From assembly GCA_013398615.1 (NCBI GenBank), contig VZSR01003807.1:33896854-33960853 (forward strand): DNA of 64,000 nt, in the 5' to 3' direction. The DNA comes from Brachypodius melanocephalos (taxonomy: Eukaryota > Chordata > Aves > Passeriformes > Pycnonotidae). This document shows, piece after piece, positions 14,401 to 26,100 of this stretch. A program made the translations under genes and the position numbers. Below the pieces are notes generated by a model, which did not search any database, had not been told where the DNA came from, and saw nothing but the letters and a program-made list of their open reading frames with translations. Numbering within the stretch: position 1 is the first letter of the stretch; the number at the start of each line of letters is the position of its first letter.

Positions 14401-14456
14401 CTTCCCCCCCTCCGCTTTTTTTTTCTTTTTTTTCTTTTTTTTTTTTTTTTCCTTTT
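14401..14456 (+). repeat. Pyrimidine tract (C-rich then T-rich) at the CpG-island edge
   Basis: About 55 nearly pure pyrimidines: a C7 run, then T blocks broken by single C, ending just before the GC-rich domain. Long polypyrimidine tracts next to promoters are common in vertebrates and often nuclease-sensitive. On the plus strand it resembles a polypyrimidine tract but is not followed by a convincing acceptor AG. Confidence 0.85.
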
Positions 14457-15335
14457 AAATTAAGGCAGTTTCCAGGTCTTTAACATTACCCTGCGCCAGA
14501 GATTAAAAAATAAAAAGAAGCGGGGAGCGCCGCTGCCATAACAACCCTTCGACAAGGAACTCTTGGGATACAGATAGTTACTATACTAGCTGCCACCAGC
14601 CGTGTGCATCATGACACATAAAAACCAGAAAGCCCTTTTCAGAGACAGCATCCCGCCGTTCGCACTCGCGGCACTGGACAGCGAAAGCAGAGCAAGCACA
14701 GACTTCCAGCCCCCGCCCCCCAGTCACTTTATTTATTTGATGATGTTGGTGAAGGGAGTGTTAGAAAAGTCCATTTGAGCGCTGAGCCCTGCTCGAAGCC
14801 GCCCCCCGAGCCCTGCGGGAAGGACCGCGCACCGCGTCACCCAGCGAGATCGGGGGGGACCGGGACCCTCCGCCACCTGCCTCCGGGGACACTCCGGGGA
14901 AGCCGCCAATTCTGCCGAGATGGGTCCTCCCTCCCCACCTCCAAACCGTCCCTTGCAAAAGTTAAGGCGCTGCCGCCTCCCCTGGCCCGGGCTGGGCAGC
15001 AGCGCTCTCCGGGTGTCCGTGCCCGCTTGTGCCAGATCCCCGTGGGCACGGGCAGCGGTGCCGGGAGGGGCGGCAGGGCGGGAGCCCTTTCCTCGCATCC
15101 CGGCGGAGCCGCGGGGACATCCCTGCTGCCCCGCGGACCCTCCGCACGGGCGGGCCGGGACCCTGGGATCCCCCGGGGCGGGGGCAGGGCAGAGCGCAGA
15201 GCCCCCCCCCGCGGCCCCCCAGCTCCCCGGCGCTCATCCCCGGGGCCGCTCCGGGATGGGAGGCGCGGGAGCGGGAATGGGGGGGCTGCAGGGCAGGTGC
15301 TTTTCGGGGCGAGGGCGCAGGGCCCGGTGACTCAC

Positions 15336-15662
15336 CCGTCCGAGGCGGGGGCTGCGGATGGCGCGGCGGCGGCGCTGCCCCCGGAGCGCGGGGGGCTGCG
15401 GGGCAGGAGCAGCAGCGGCCGCGGGAGCAGTGGCGAGCGGCGGGGCCCGGGCTGCTCCTGGGCGCGCTCTCGCTGCCCATCCCCGGCGCTGCCGCCGTCG
15501 CCGCCGCCGGAGGAGGATGCGAGGGAGAGTCAGCCCCGGGCGCGGGCACGCGCAGCGGCGGAGAGGGGAGGGGGGGCACCGGGAGCGGCGCGGGGGCGCG
15601 CAGCGCAGGGGGAGCAGCTGGGAAGCTCGCTCTGGCAGTCCTCTGTCGTTCGGCGCTTCCAT
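15336..15662 (-). other. Candidate first exon on the minus strand ending at a consensus splice donor
   Basis: Reading the minus strand, GGACGG is followed by GTGAGT with the intron starting at 15335, a strong vertebrate donor. The upstream sequence is the core of the CpG island. Two ATGs precede the donor. One is at 15480 in good context (G at -3, G at +4) and gives about 48 codons beginning MGSESAPRSS. Another is at 15662 and opens a different frame that also runs past the donor. Neither translation has a signal peptide, domain or motif I recognise; both are rich in Pro, Arg, Ala and Ser. The exon may be entirely 5' UTR or belong to a noncoding RNA. The start shown is only the upstream ATG, not a mapped transcription start. 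No downstream exon is identified in 1-15329. Confidence 0.25.
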
Positions 15663-15677
15663 CCCTTCGTCACTCAG

Positions 15678-15842
15678 CCTTTATTTTCTCATTCTCCTTT
15701 ATTTTCTCATTCTCCTTTATTTTCTCATACCCCTTCTCCCTCCATCCCTCATCCCTGCATCCCGCATCCTCCCATCCATCCGTCTCTCACCCCTCCATCG
15801 CTATACCCTTTATCCTTCATCCCTCATCCATGCATCCCGCCA
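15678..15842 (+). repeat. 18-bp tandem repeat (x3) followed by CATCC-rich pyrimidine repeats
   Basis: CCTTTATTTTCTCATTCT occurs twice exactly (15678-15695, 15696-15713) and a third time with two or three changes (15714-15731). Irregular CCATCC/CATCCCTC units follow up to about 15842. The block sits inside the CpG island on its right side and is strongly strand-asymmetric (pyrimidine on plus). It explains the repetitive Phe/Ser/Pro/His/Ile strings in the long plus-strand frames crossing it. Confidence 0.9.
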
Positions 15843-16249
15843 TTCCTCAGCTCCTCCGCTCCCCCGGCCGCGGAGCTGCTGTCCCCTCGCCGTCCCCTCC
15901 CCGCGCTCTCCGCCGCAGGGTGTCCCCGGAGCTCCCCGGGGCCATGGCAGGCGTGATGCTGCCCCCGCGGGGCATCCACACGATTCCCCCTTCCCTCTTC
16001 CCCCTCCCGCCCACCAGCCCCCGGGAAGGGCGACCTGCTCCTCTGAAGGGCAGGAGGTCCCCAACCCCGCTCCCTCACTCCCCCACAACCCCTAAAGAAA
16101 ACGCACTGCTTGAGCTTTCCTATCCTGCTCTTTTTTCTTCTGCTATTTTTTCCCCCCTCCACACGGCAGGACGGAAAAAAGGCTCTGTGGTAGGGAAAAA
16201 AGGGGGTAAACAAGAGGAAAATATAGAATACAATAATCATTGACTGTAT

Positions 16250-19200
16250 GAGAAACAAACCATACACTGCATTAGTTCTTAAATCAGTCTTTCAAGCCTG
16301 CTTTTGAGACCTAAAGGATTTCTTGGGTGTTTATTTAGGATCAAGAGTAATACTGATCATGAAAAATAAAAGGAAAAAAAAAAACCAGCTCGAAGTACAT
16401 TGTGTAAAGAGGAGACCTATGAATCAAGTGAGTCAAATAAACAAGCACACCAAAAGCTGGCTATCAACTCTTTATCCTTACCCTGAACTCTCCCTGCATT
16501 ATATAATGTTGATAAACTGCTGCAAGTACGTTTGGGGAAAAAGATACTGCAATGATGAGAACATACTGCTTTTTATTAGAGCACATTAGTATCCTTACCT
16601 GACAAGTAGTTGCTTCAGAGGTTCATTTGCACGTTTCTCATCAGCACTCCAAGTAAACAATTTACTAGATGCTCAGTGCAGACATAGGATTCCCTGGTGT
16701 CACTGTCTCTGTCCTAGACGTTTCTGAATGGCTTGCAGATTAACTTACTGTGCTCTTCTGCTCTGCCTTGTACCAGGAGCTGTGCAGGTATCAACAGCTC
16801 CCACTTGTGCAGCCAGGAAAGAGAGAGATTGGGTAGATTTCCACGTAGCTCCACAAACTGCTGATTTGCTGTAAGGGCTAGAGTCACTTAGAGAGTGGGT
16901 CTGGTCTTCCAGCAGTTTATTCAGAAAGAGAGGCCTGACCCAAAATTCACTGTAGAGAACACAAATATTTCTATAACCATGATGGGAATTCATTCAAACC
17001 ACCGTGAGCTTGCTGTTGGAGGGAAGGTATTTCTGAGTGCAGCTATTCTAGTGGGAACTCCCTGGGAACAAGAAAAATTACAGGAAAAGGTACCAAAAAT
17101 GCATCTTTTTCATAAGATGATTGAGAGAAGGTCATAGACCTGTCTCTGTTTCCCCACAGCTGATGCAAAAAATATGTACTAGAAGGCAGGTTACAGCCCC
17201 TGGCTAGAGGATGTCTTGTGTCACTGTAGGCTCAGCCAAGCTACCAAATACAAAAAGAAAGGGGAGGGAAATGACAGGGCTAGTTCTGGGCATTGTTAAA
17301 ATCGGTAGGAGAAGAACTTATTGTTTCGTTTTGAACCATTGCTGCTTGCAAAGAAACTCAACAAATTAATCTGCCAATGCTTTTTTCTTCTCTGATCTCA
17401 GTCCTGGGATTAGATCTAAGCACCCCTCTAACTTGTAGATTTTGCTATTTTGCCTATGTTTGCCCCTCCACTCCTCTTCTTTGCCTTCTCCAGCACAGGA
17501 TCTTGGCTATTAAAGAGAAATTGAGGTAGTCAGAGGAGGCAAATTGGGCAGTGGGAAAGATTTGGGCTCTGTAGAGATAATGACATCATCATAACTAGCA
17601 TGAGTGGTAAAGAAATTTGTGTATATTTTTTAACACAGTTAGTACAGGAGTTTAGTATATTTCATGTAGTTTTTTAAAAAGTTAAATTTTTTTGTTTGCT
17701 TCTGACTTGCTCTCTAGTTGCTGATGAATTACTTCAGTAGGGACAATGTAATAGTAGCCTGGTAGTTAGAGTCATTCCTGAGAAATGAGAGACTGAATGT
17801 AAACATTTTTTTCCCTGAGATTCAGAATAGGAAATGAACCATTGAGGTCCTGTCTTTCCTCAGATGAATGGCTTTAGCTCTCCTATCTTTGACTACAAAT
17901 CTAGTTTGCATTAAAGCAAACTCGTGTATGCCCACAGAATTTTTTGCACCAAAATTATTTTGTTGAAAATTGATCAGTTCTCCAGGAAATTACAGGACTA
18001 ACTTCAGATTCTTGCATGATCTTTATATATTTGTGCTAGGATTTATGTTTATGTACAAGGATTTAGCTGTTTTTTAAATTATAGAAGAATTTTGCTTCTG
18101 AAGAATACAAATATTAACCTTTACACTTCAAAGTCATTGTAGTGAACTGGTTTATTCTTAGATACAAGGTTTAATCTCTTCTATGATACCTTTGTAATTG
18201 CAGTAAATATTTTTTTCTCATTGAAGATAAAATGTAAACCCTTTGTGATTATACTGTTGCTATATAAATTGCCTTTGCAAATGCTGGCTGCTGAGCTTGC
18301 CACCTTAGGCTGGAAATACTTTTATGTTGTCTTCTGTCTGAAGGTTCCAAAACATTTTCTGAGAGAACAGTAATAGGTTTTATGCACATAATGGAAAATG
18401 TGGATATTAATAGATTTTTAATAGCAAAAAAGCATGATTCTGTCAGGATCAAAAGAAATAGAACAATATTATAAAAAATAAAACAAAAGAAACAATTCCA
18501 TTCTCAATCAGTTCCCCAACTGCAAAAGTAGATATTTATCATAATCATGTAAAAAAAGAAAAATATTTATTTTTTAATCTCACATGATCTGAATATTTAT
18601 GCGATACGTTTTTAAAGAAAGAATACTTAAGAGCTTACTGAAATTCTTACATGCTGTACCTAAAAATGTGCTCTTCCCCTGATGTTGTTTCCATAATGTT
18701 AGTCCCATTGTTAGTCTCAATGTTTGCAAGGATAGGACTCCTCTTCTTGTGCACATTTATTTTGAAAGACCCAGAATCCATGCTTGTGGCAGTCCCGTGT
18801 GCATTTAACTATTTGTAATTGATTGTTGGCTTGGGGGTTAAGTGCATCATTTAAAAATCTATCATCCTTTGGCTTGCTGTTCTTGACATTCATTAGTTAT
18901 GGCTTGCATTGGCTTGGCCCTGTTTCTGCAGCTGGATTACCTAATGCCAGTACCTGGAGCTGTGCAATCAGCCTTAGTGACCTTGACGAACACAGGGACT
19001 TGATGCAGTTTGCAAAATTGTGGAAAAGGAGCAAGTTTCTAGACTGGGACAAGAACTGTGTTGTACAGTGAGAACTGAACTCAGGCAGAGGCTTTGGGTT
19101 TGATTAAGTTAAACAAATAACACAAAATATTGTTAATATTTGAATCCGAGAAAGAACTGTATGCTCTCAGAACATACTCTGACATCTGAGTGGTTTAAGT

Positions 19201-20160
19201 CTCTCCTTTTAGGAACATTTATACTCTCAATGTATTTATTTTAGAGAAAATAAAATAAATCACTTATTAAAATATTTTCTATATGGAAATGTAGATAATA
19301 GGTTACATTACAGCTTTCTTTTATTCACAGAAAATTTTGTTTGCCCTATATGTTTTATCAAGGATAAACAAAGATCAAGTAAGAATAAGTAATCTGTTGT
19401 GAAGCAGAATCTGTTTGGGGTTTGGGTTTTTTTGTGTGTATGTGCATAATACCATTTCTATTAAATAAAGCTGTCTGCTAAACAGCAGTTTCATATTATA
19501 GAGGATAATCAGATTTAAAATTTAAAATTAAATGACTTTGGACTATGACTCATAGGACTGATCCTGAGAAAGTGTTTTTCTCTAACAAGCCAAGACAAGC
19601 AAGGACCTAATTCTTGAATCCAGACTGGTCTGAGGTACCACTATCTTTAAAGCAACCCTGTTGCATCTAAGCCTCAAACTCCACTGAGCTCAAAGGATGG
19701 CTGTGAAAACTATAACTATTGTAGTTAGAAGTTTCTGTCATGAATTTCTTAACAAATTTGGTCATCTTCTCTTACCAAACACAAAGAACTTTACAGGAAA
19801 GCTTATATCAGCTGGTGAAAAAAGTGGGAGAGAAGGAATGAGATACTGTTACCCCTTTTCTATTACAGGAACAACTTAGGAGAGGTAAGATATAATCAGA
19901 AACCAAACATATAGACACGGGTATAACTTTCTTCCCATTTTAATCAAGTGTAAAAGGGACAAATAATTGCACTAAGGAACTTCAATATACTCACAGATTC
20001 TCATAATATGCAGTAAATCTTTACAGTTCTACTCTCCAAGGAGATTCTTGAGTAAATAATAATGACTTTGGCCTCTTGGATAAATGAAGATGGATGCACT
20101 GAGAAAAATCTAATTATAGATTTCTCCTGCCTCTCCTGCCTTGACTCTTATCTTGTGCAC
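16250..20160. other. Gene-free AT-rich unique DNA right of the CpG island
   Basis: No recognisable exon or repeat is seen. A minus-strand donor-like site (CAG then GTAAGG, intron starting at 16598) lies just outside the island, but no exon can be built on it. ORFs are short and composition is ordinary. Confidence 0.55.
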
Positions 20161-20182
20161 CAGTATTATATTGTTGGTACTT

Positions 20183-20183
20183 C

Positions 20184-20216
<33 letters not shown>

Positions 20217-20221
20217 TATAT
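20183..20221. repeat. (TA)n microsatellite
   Basis: About 19 TA units with a single C interruption near 20211. Such tracts melt easily and are variable in length. Confidence 0.92.
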
Positions 20222-20965
20222 TTCAGTAGAGGTACACTGAAAGGAACCTTAATATGGGAAAAAGGGAGCACAAAAACTTCAACAAATTTGTTTCTATGTT
20301 AGTTCAGAGTTAAATCTGATGGGTTTAGAAACAAGAAATCTACCGATTTGTTTGAAAATTACCCTGTGCTGCCAAGTCAATACAACTATGCTGCAAACTG
20401 CGTCTTTTCTGTGTATCATCAACAGAGTTGTTCACTAAGGGCCATGTCTTCACTAGGAATGATTTAAAGTTATTTCTACAGTCGTGTGCCACAGCAGTAA
20501 CTCTTTCTAAACAAGGATGTAGCTTCTCCTGTGAAAGATATGTATTGCATATTTATTTGGTTACCTCTGAATTAAACAAGCTAAGCAGCTGAACAAATTC
20601 AACAGCTAAAAGCTCTGTTTTTTTTGTTTAGCTATTCCTTTTAAAATGTGAGTATGCTTATAACAGGAGTTTCTGTTTTCTTACAAGAAAATGTAAGATG
20701 TTTTCATATCAATGGATCACAGGGCTATGCCCACGGAAGTCTGCAATGTAGGCATAGCTGAATTTCAAGCTGGAACTGGCAGCAGAATATAGAAATTGTT
20801 ATTGAGTGCATCACTGGAAGAAAATAAGGACCCAGCTGGTCAGGCCATTTTTACTGCTAACACTGAGGGGAATAGAAATAGAGCCTTTCATGCCAGAGCC
20901 CAGTCTGGTTGGGCAGAGCCTACAGTTAGAAAAATGGACATTTTTTCTATTTGAAACATAAAGTC
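20222..20965. other. Gene-free unique DNA
   Basis: Nothing recognisable is seen between the TA tract and the CR1 fragment. Confidence 0.5.
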
Positions 20966-21060
20966 AATTATATAATCATTTGAGCTGGGAGGGACCTTAC
21001 AGATCTGTTGCAATCCCCCCTGTGCTGGGCAGGGATATTTTCCACTAAAGCAGACTGATC
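20966..21060 (-). mobile_element. CR1 LINE 3'-end fragment
   Basis: Read on the plus strand, the phrases ATAATCATTTGAGCTGGGAG, GGGACCTTACAGATC, AATCCCCCCTGTGCTGGGCA and ATTTTCCACTAAAGCAG follow, in order, the reverse complement of the avian CR1 3' untranslated end (consensus there: tggtttgggttggaaggg, accttaaagatc, ccccctgccatgggcaggg, cttccactagac). The fragment is about 95 bp, 5'-truncated in the usual CR1 manner, and clearly diverged. It carries no coding sequence. Confidence 0.85.
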
Positions 21061-22929
21061 TGTATTTATGTGACCAAACTAATGGAGAGAAGTACAAACA
21101 TTTACCTCCACAGTAACTCATTTTACAGTGTCTTTGAAAGAACATATTAAACTTTAAAAGTCTTTGTGCACATGTGAGATTTAATCCTCTATTCTTTCAG
21201 GGTGTCTTTCTTCGGTATCAGTTACAACTGTTAAAGATTAATTATAGACCTGACTCTTTCTTTTGCACTGCTCTCTTAGATTCCTGGCTTCTCTCACTTG
21301 TCTGGAAGGACAATAAGGTGTTTGGAATCGGAAACCATCATTTGTTCTCACATTTTACAGTGTGTAGGACAATAAGACCATGGTCCACCAGCACGGTTCC
21401 AGCTAGTAGCTAGTAATAGCAGCAATGCATCAGCTCCAAATCCTATAGTTATGTGGGCTAGACAGCTGGGACATATGGAAATCCTCAGATTCCTTTGATG
21501 TTGACAAAATATACAATGGAGTGGGAAGCAGCCATGAAAAGTTGATGTACATAGAAAAGCCAAAGTTAGTAGCCCACAGAGGGATTTGACAGGCTGCCTT
21601 TGTGCTGACCACGGGAGATGCAGGAGATGGGGTGAAAAAGAGCACTTGGAGCTTAGGAAACTTCCACTTCAAGTATACATAAAGACAAAGGTTTTCATGA
21701 CAGATAATGGTAAATTATTGTTTAAATATTGTTTGTAAATTTGCAGAGAAAGGACAATATTTTGAATTGTTTATGTTGGTTGAAGTTAAGTACGTAAAAT
21801 CACGTGTATACTTTAGGAATCATTAGATAAACAACAGGGACAAAATCTACTTGCATATAACAGATTGAAACTTACAAGAAAGTACACTTGGAAAAGTTTC
21901 CACCTTTTTTTGAGTGTGTATGATTAAAGGACATGTTGGACAGTGATTAAATTTTTTTCCACTGAGATCCACTTCAATAAAATCCACACAGTAATTAATG
22001 TATTTTGATCATTGAAAAACTCCAGAGCTCCATTTGTCTTCAAAACCTGATCAGTCACACTGGATGTCAATATTCCAGCTTAATTCATTCTCCTGAGGAA
22101 ACATGTTCCAAAAACCTAGGAGGTACTACTAAACCTCAAACCACAAGATGAGTCAGAATATTGAAACCAACAGGAGTATTAATTTGTAGAATTACTGTTT
22201 AGTTGTGATAATCTAGGGATGTAAGAGGCAAGGTCTGTAGAGAAAGGAAATTTCTCTGGCAAAACTAACTGATACATTTGGAAGAGAAGAGGTACTCCCA
22301 TCTCACCTCCTCTTCTGCTTTTTTCTGTTGCTTCAATCTCAATAATTGAGACCACTCTTACCCGACTAAAACATCCCCAAGGGAGTGTCCAGTATAGAGT
22401 GACTTGTTCTCTGTCAAGGTTTCCTAACTATCTTTTAAGCTTCGCTGAATTTTAGGAATGTACAATTCAGATGTAAATTGATGGTTGATACAAAACAATA
22501 CAAACCTTTCAAAACTAGTGGCTCACCTTTTTTTTACTTCTATATGTGTATATACATTTATATTTAATTCTGGGGGGAAAAGGCCATTATAAAATCTTTT
22601 CTTATTTTTTATATTATTTATATTACCCTTGATAATAATGTAGTCTCTGGAACATCTAAAAAACTTCATATATTTGGAAATAATGACATTGAAAGCAAAG
22701 GCAAGCAAATGTCAGCAGAAGCAAAAAAAAAAAAGGATTGTCATTCATATTCTTGAATGTAAAAAATGTACAGTAGATTTCCTTCATCTTTGATCAGTTT
22801 TTTATTCAATTTATGATAGAGTGGAAGTCTAGGACAGCATTTGACTTTATACATATTAAGAAACAGTGTAGATATATAATGTTAAAAAAAGGATTCATAA
22901 TAATTACTGTGATTAATGTTTTGGGGGTG
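21061..22929. other. Gene-free AT-rich unique DNA
   Basis: No exon or named repeat is visible. Short T- and A-runs occur near 22528-22536 and 22722-22734. ORFs are short and appear spurious. Confidence 0.5.
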
Positions 22930-23100
22930 AAAAAAGAAAAGAAAAGAAAAGAAAAGAAAAGAAAAGAAAAGAAAAGAAAAGAAAAGAAAAGAAAAGAAAA
23001 GAAAAGAAAAGAAAAGAAAAGAGAAAAGAAAAGAAAAGAAAAGAAAAGAAAAGAAAAGAAAAGAAAAGAAAAGAAAAGAAGAGAAAAGAAAAGAAAAAGG
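22930..23100 (+). repeat. (GAAAA)n pentanucleotide array, about 170 bp
   Basis: Seventeen uninterrupted GAAAA units (22936-23020) are followed by a GA slip. About eleven more units run to 23077, then a second GA slip near 23081 and a final short block. The plus strand is purely purine over the whole array. The overlapping ORFs encode only Lys/Glu/Arg (plus) or Phe/Leu/Ser (minus) strings and are not genes. A poly-purine mirror-type tract of this length can form triplex DNA. Confidence 0.97.
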
Positions 23101-26100
23101 CACATCACATGGCCAAAAGATAAGTACTCCATGCTGAGTTCAGTGAATGCATGCTGTACATCCTGTAGTATGTGTCCATCTCTTGCTCATCATGAAGGCA
23201 GCCTAGGGATGCCATGGACTTAGCCTGGGTGTGTGCATATCACAGCACAGAAAATATTCTCCCTCAGGGAGTTCTTTTCCTTTTTGCTATCTAGCAGCAA
23301 AATTTATTGTTTGCCTCCCATCCTTTGGAAAGTCATTAAATCTTGAATTAAAGACTCAGTTATGGTAAATTTGCCACTCACCTTCACAAGCTGCAACAAT
23401 GATTAATTGCTGCTCTTCCTAAAAATCTTCTTCCTAATTTTTACTTTTCTGTCTTCAACTTACCCAAAAACTGAATCTTATTATGATGTTATGTCTTATC
23501 ATGTGTGTCAGATTAAAGTTACTCAAATATCCAAAGTCTATTCCTCTGGTTTCTTATGAACTATGATCAAGTTGCCTTTTAAACTTCTGTTTGATACACC
23601 TAAGTGGGTTGTGAATCAGGACAGAAAACCCGACAATAAGACTCTCAAGGTGCTGAAGTCACTCTGGCTGAGAAAATTATGTGAAATTTGGAAGAATTTC
23701 TTAAGAATATTCGTACATTTGTTCATAATTTTTTTGCTGTACTTTTCTTTATAGGTTTGATTTTTCTGACTATCTGTAGCTTGAATGGTGTTTTTTTCTG
23801 CATTGTCCATTCTACTGTGGGGTAAACCCGCCCATGATCAGGTGCTAAGGTGTTTCAATAGCTTTCCCACTCTTTTTCAGAAGCATTTCTGAATGTTTCA
23901 AAGCCTTTAGTTTGATGTTTCTTCCTGACAGCCCTGTCAAAAATATAAATTCAAGCTGCCAACTTTCACATACTTGGAAACAGATTTTTTTTTTTTAAAT
24001 TTAAAAGTGTAGGTAATCAAATCAGTTTGAGGATATCATTGGAGACATCATTAATGATATGCTAACCCTGACTCATGGGTGTTAGGGATCTAATTTCTCA
24101 TGTCGTCTGAGAAAATCCCTATAGGCATGATTTATGGTGCCTAAATACATTTTAAAATATCACTCTTGTTGCCTTAGTGTCACAATACTTAGATTTTCAA
24201 GAGAACTTTGTGTATATACAACATTGGTCAAGTATATTTTACTTTTGGAGGTGAGCACCCAGCATTGTTATAAATCAGTCTCCATATGTCTTGGGTTGAA
24301 TATTTATAAAAATGCTTTCTTTTGAGTTATCTTTTATTTGTTAATTCTTTTTTTTTTCCACCAGTCACTCTATGCCATTTCTTTTCCCCTTTATTTCAAC
24401 AGTCAGATTACTTGAACACTCAAGTCTTTTGCCATGACAAGAGGGAGGTTGATAGTTTCTTCCTCCTCAGCCAAGTGTAAATTTGGGGCTACTGCGGCTT
24501 TCCAAGAAATCCTACACTTAGGTCTTTCTCCTTTAGCTTGCAATTTCAAACTACTTCTAAATTTAATTCTATATATAGAATTATCTAGAATCTGTATAAG
24601 CCAGGTACCACTTGTGTTCTTGGTGACTCCTGAAATCCGTTTTGTTGAGCTTCAGGAGCTTCCTTCTTTTAGTGCTCAGAAGTGGATAACAGGCAAGCCA
24701 TGAAGAGCCCTGAAGCCTCTGTGCTCAGGCCACTTTTCTGTGGCCACTCCTGCACTTGTATTGCCCTACACCACATTTGTTTTTCTGGAACCATAGATGC
24801 TTTATTCAGATTAACTACCAGAAATAGCTACCTCTAACCAATATCTATTATTCACAGGACATATATCATCATTATAACAGCAAGAGGTGCAGTAGCACAA
24901 AATTATGCAAAGCTAAGTAAGGCTAAAATAAATTAGGTGATGTCCACCTGATCATTAGGCAAATGCAGGTTCAACTGTGTAAACTGGAATAAACCTTTTC
25001 ACTGGCAAAGGCAAGAGCAGATAGGAAGAGTCAGAAAAATCCCATCCTGAGTCCTTGCAGTTATTAAAAACCTGTAACCTGTCACTAGCCACGGGGATAG
25101 TGCATGTACTTGTCTACTATTTACCTCATTTGAGAATCTAAAATTGGATTAGGTGACTAGTTTTTGGAGACCCAGCTACACCTAGGCTAGGATCAGCCTA
25201 CCACCAATGATGAAGAGTAAAATGTGTGTTCCTGAGCCTGACATACTAATCAAGATAATGTTTCAGAGCATTTTGGGTTGTACCAGTCATGAAATCAAAT
25301 ATAGCTGGTAATCTTAAAAGTAGAATGAGCTCTCCAACATTTTAATTTTAATGGTGAATAATTTCCTATGAATTTCCAAGAATGAAACTCTTACTGCTGT
25401 AGTTGCAAGGTGGAATTTACACCTCACAAACTAGATTGGTTATTTAATTTCTTTTATTTTTTTTTTTTCCTAAATTCATGACTCTTAGGAATGATTCAGT
25501 TAATTGGATAATGTTGGCCTAAGCTTTGCTATAAGTTGTTAGACAAAAGCAGGTTGGACCATGAGATCAGAAAAAGGAGGATCTTTTCTGTGCCCCTTGC
25601 AGGGAGAAGTGTAAGCCGTGCTGGTACATCTGTGTGGTTTCGTGTTTGTCAAGGTGTGGGCGGACTCTGGCTCCACCTTTTCATGTCAGCCACAGTGTTT
25701 AAGAGTTTATAGTGACCTCCACTAAGACTGCAACATTTTAGAAGAGGAAAACTGAGCAACATGTGCAGTGTTCTGATGTGTTACCCTGTGAAGTCTTTGA
25801 TTTGGAGCATCAGCAGCAGCAATCTTCCCTCATGTAGCCTTGCCCAGGCTGCATGTGGAATGTAGTAGTTTTCTTTTGTGATGTTGACCTTCCAGTATGC
25901 TGAGGGTATCCCAGTAAGTGAAAACATCTGCTTTTGGGGGATAAGGCCATGAGGATGCTGATATAGAGTTTTGATAAAGTAGTTTTGCTGGACCCATAAA
26001 CAGACACCTGAAAACACGCTCTAGATCCCTGGACTAGCAGTGAAACCACTAGGCAATAGAGTAAATCAAACCACATAGAATTAGATCTTATATTCAGATT

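Larger units (their letters stand above)
14515..16085. promoter_or_regulatory. CpG island, probable promoter (orphan in this window)
   Basis: GC content and CpG density rise sharply near 14515, peak from about 14790 to 15640, and fall after about 16080. Nothing else in the window is comparable. CpG islands of this size in bird genomes usually mark a transcription start. On the plus strand, an A/T-rich CATAAAAACC (14617-14626) followed by GC-rich sequence could place a start near 14650. On the minus strand, a consensus donor (GTGAGT at 15335-15330) suggests a first exon. Direction is therefore unresolved, and a bidirectional promoter is possible. Every frame is open for long distances because stop codons are depleted in GC-rich DNA, so ORF length here is no evidence of coding. 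Boundaries are by eye. Confidence 0.85.

Noticed and set aside
14962..15579. 205-codon minus-strand ORF in the CpG island taken as one gene
   Set aside because: It reads straight through a consensus splice donor at 15335 and has no recognised domain. Only the portion upstream of the donor is kept, as a weak exon candidate.
14775..15956. 393-codon plus-strand ORF in the CpG island
   Set aside because: All frames on both strands are long here because stop codons are rare in GC-rich DNA. The translation is low-complexity Pro/Arg/Gly/Ser, crosses the 18-bp tandem repeat, and has no recognised motif.
15029..16243. 404-codon plus-strand ORF in the CpG island
   Set aside because: Same composition artefact as the neighbouring frame. 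It includes translation of the TTTATTTTCTCA repeat and ends in AT-rich DNA, with no family resemblance.
16590..16605. Minus-strand donor-like CAG|GTAAGG at 16598
   Set aside because: Good consensus, but it lies outside the CpG island and no acceptor or exon can be attached to it.
22813..23223. 136-codon Lys/Glu-rich ORF and the minus-strand Phe-rich ORFs
   Set aside because: They are direct translations of the GAAAA microsatellite.
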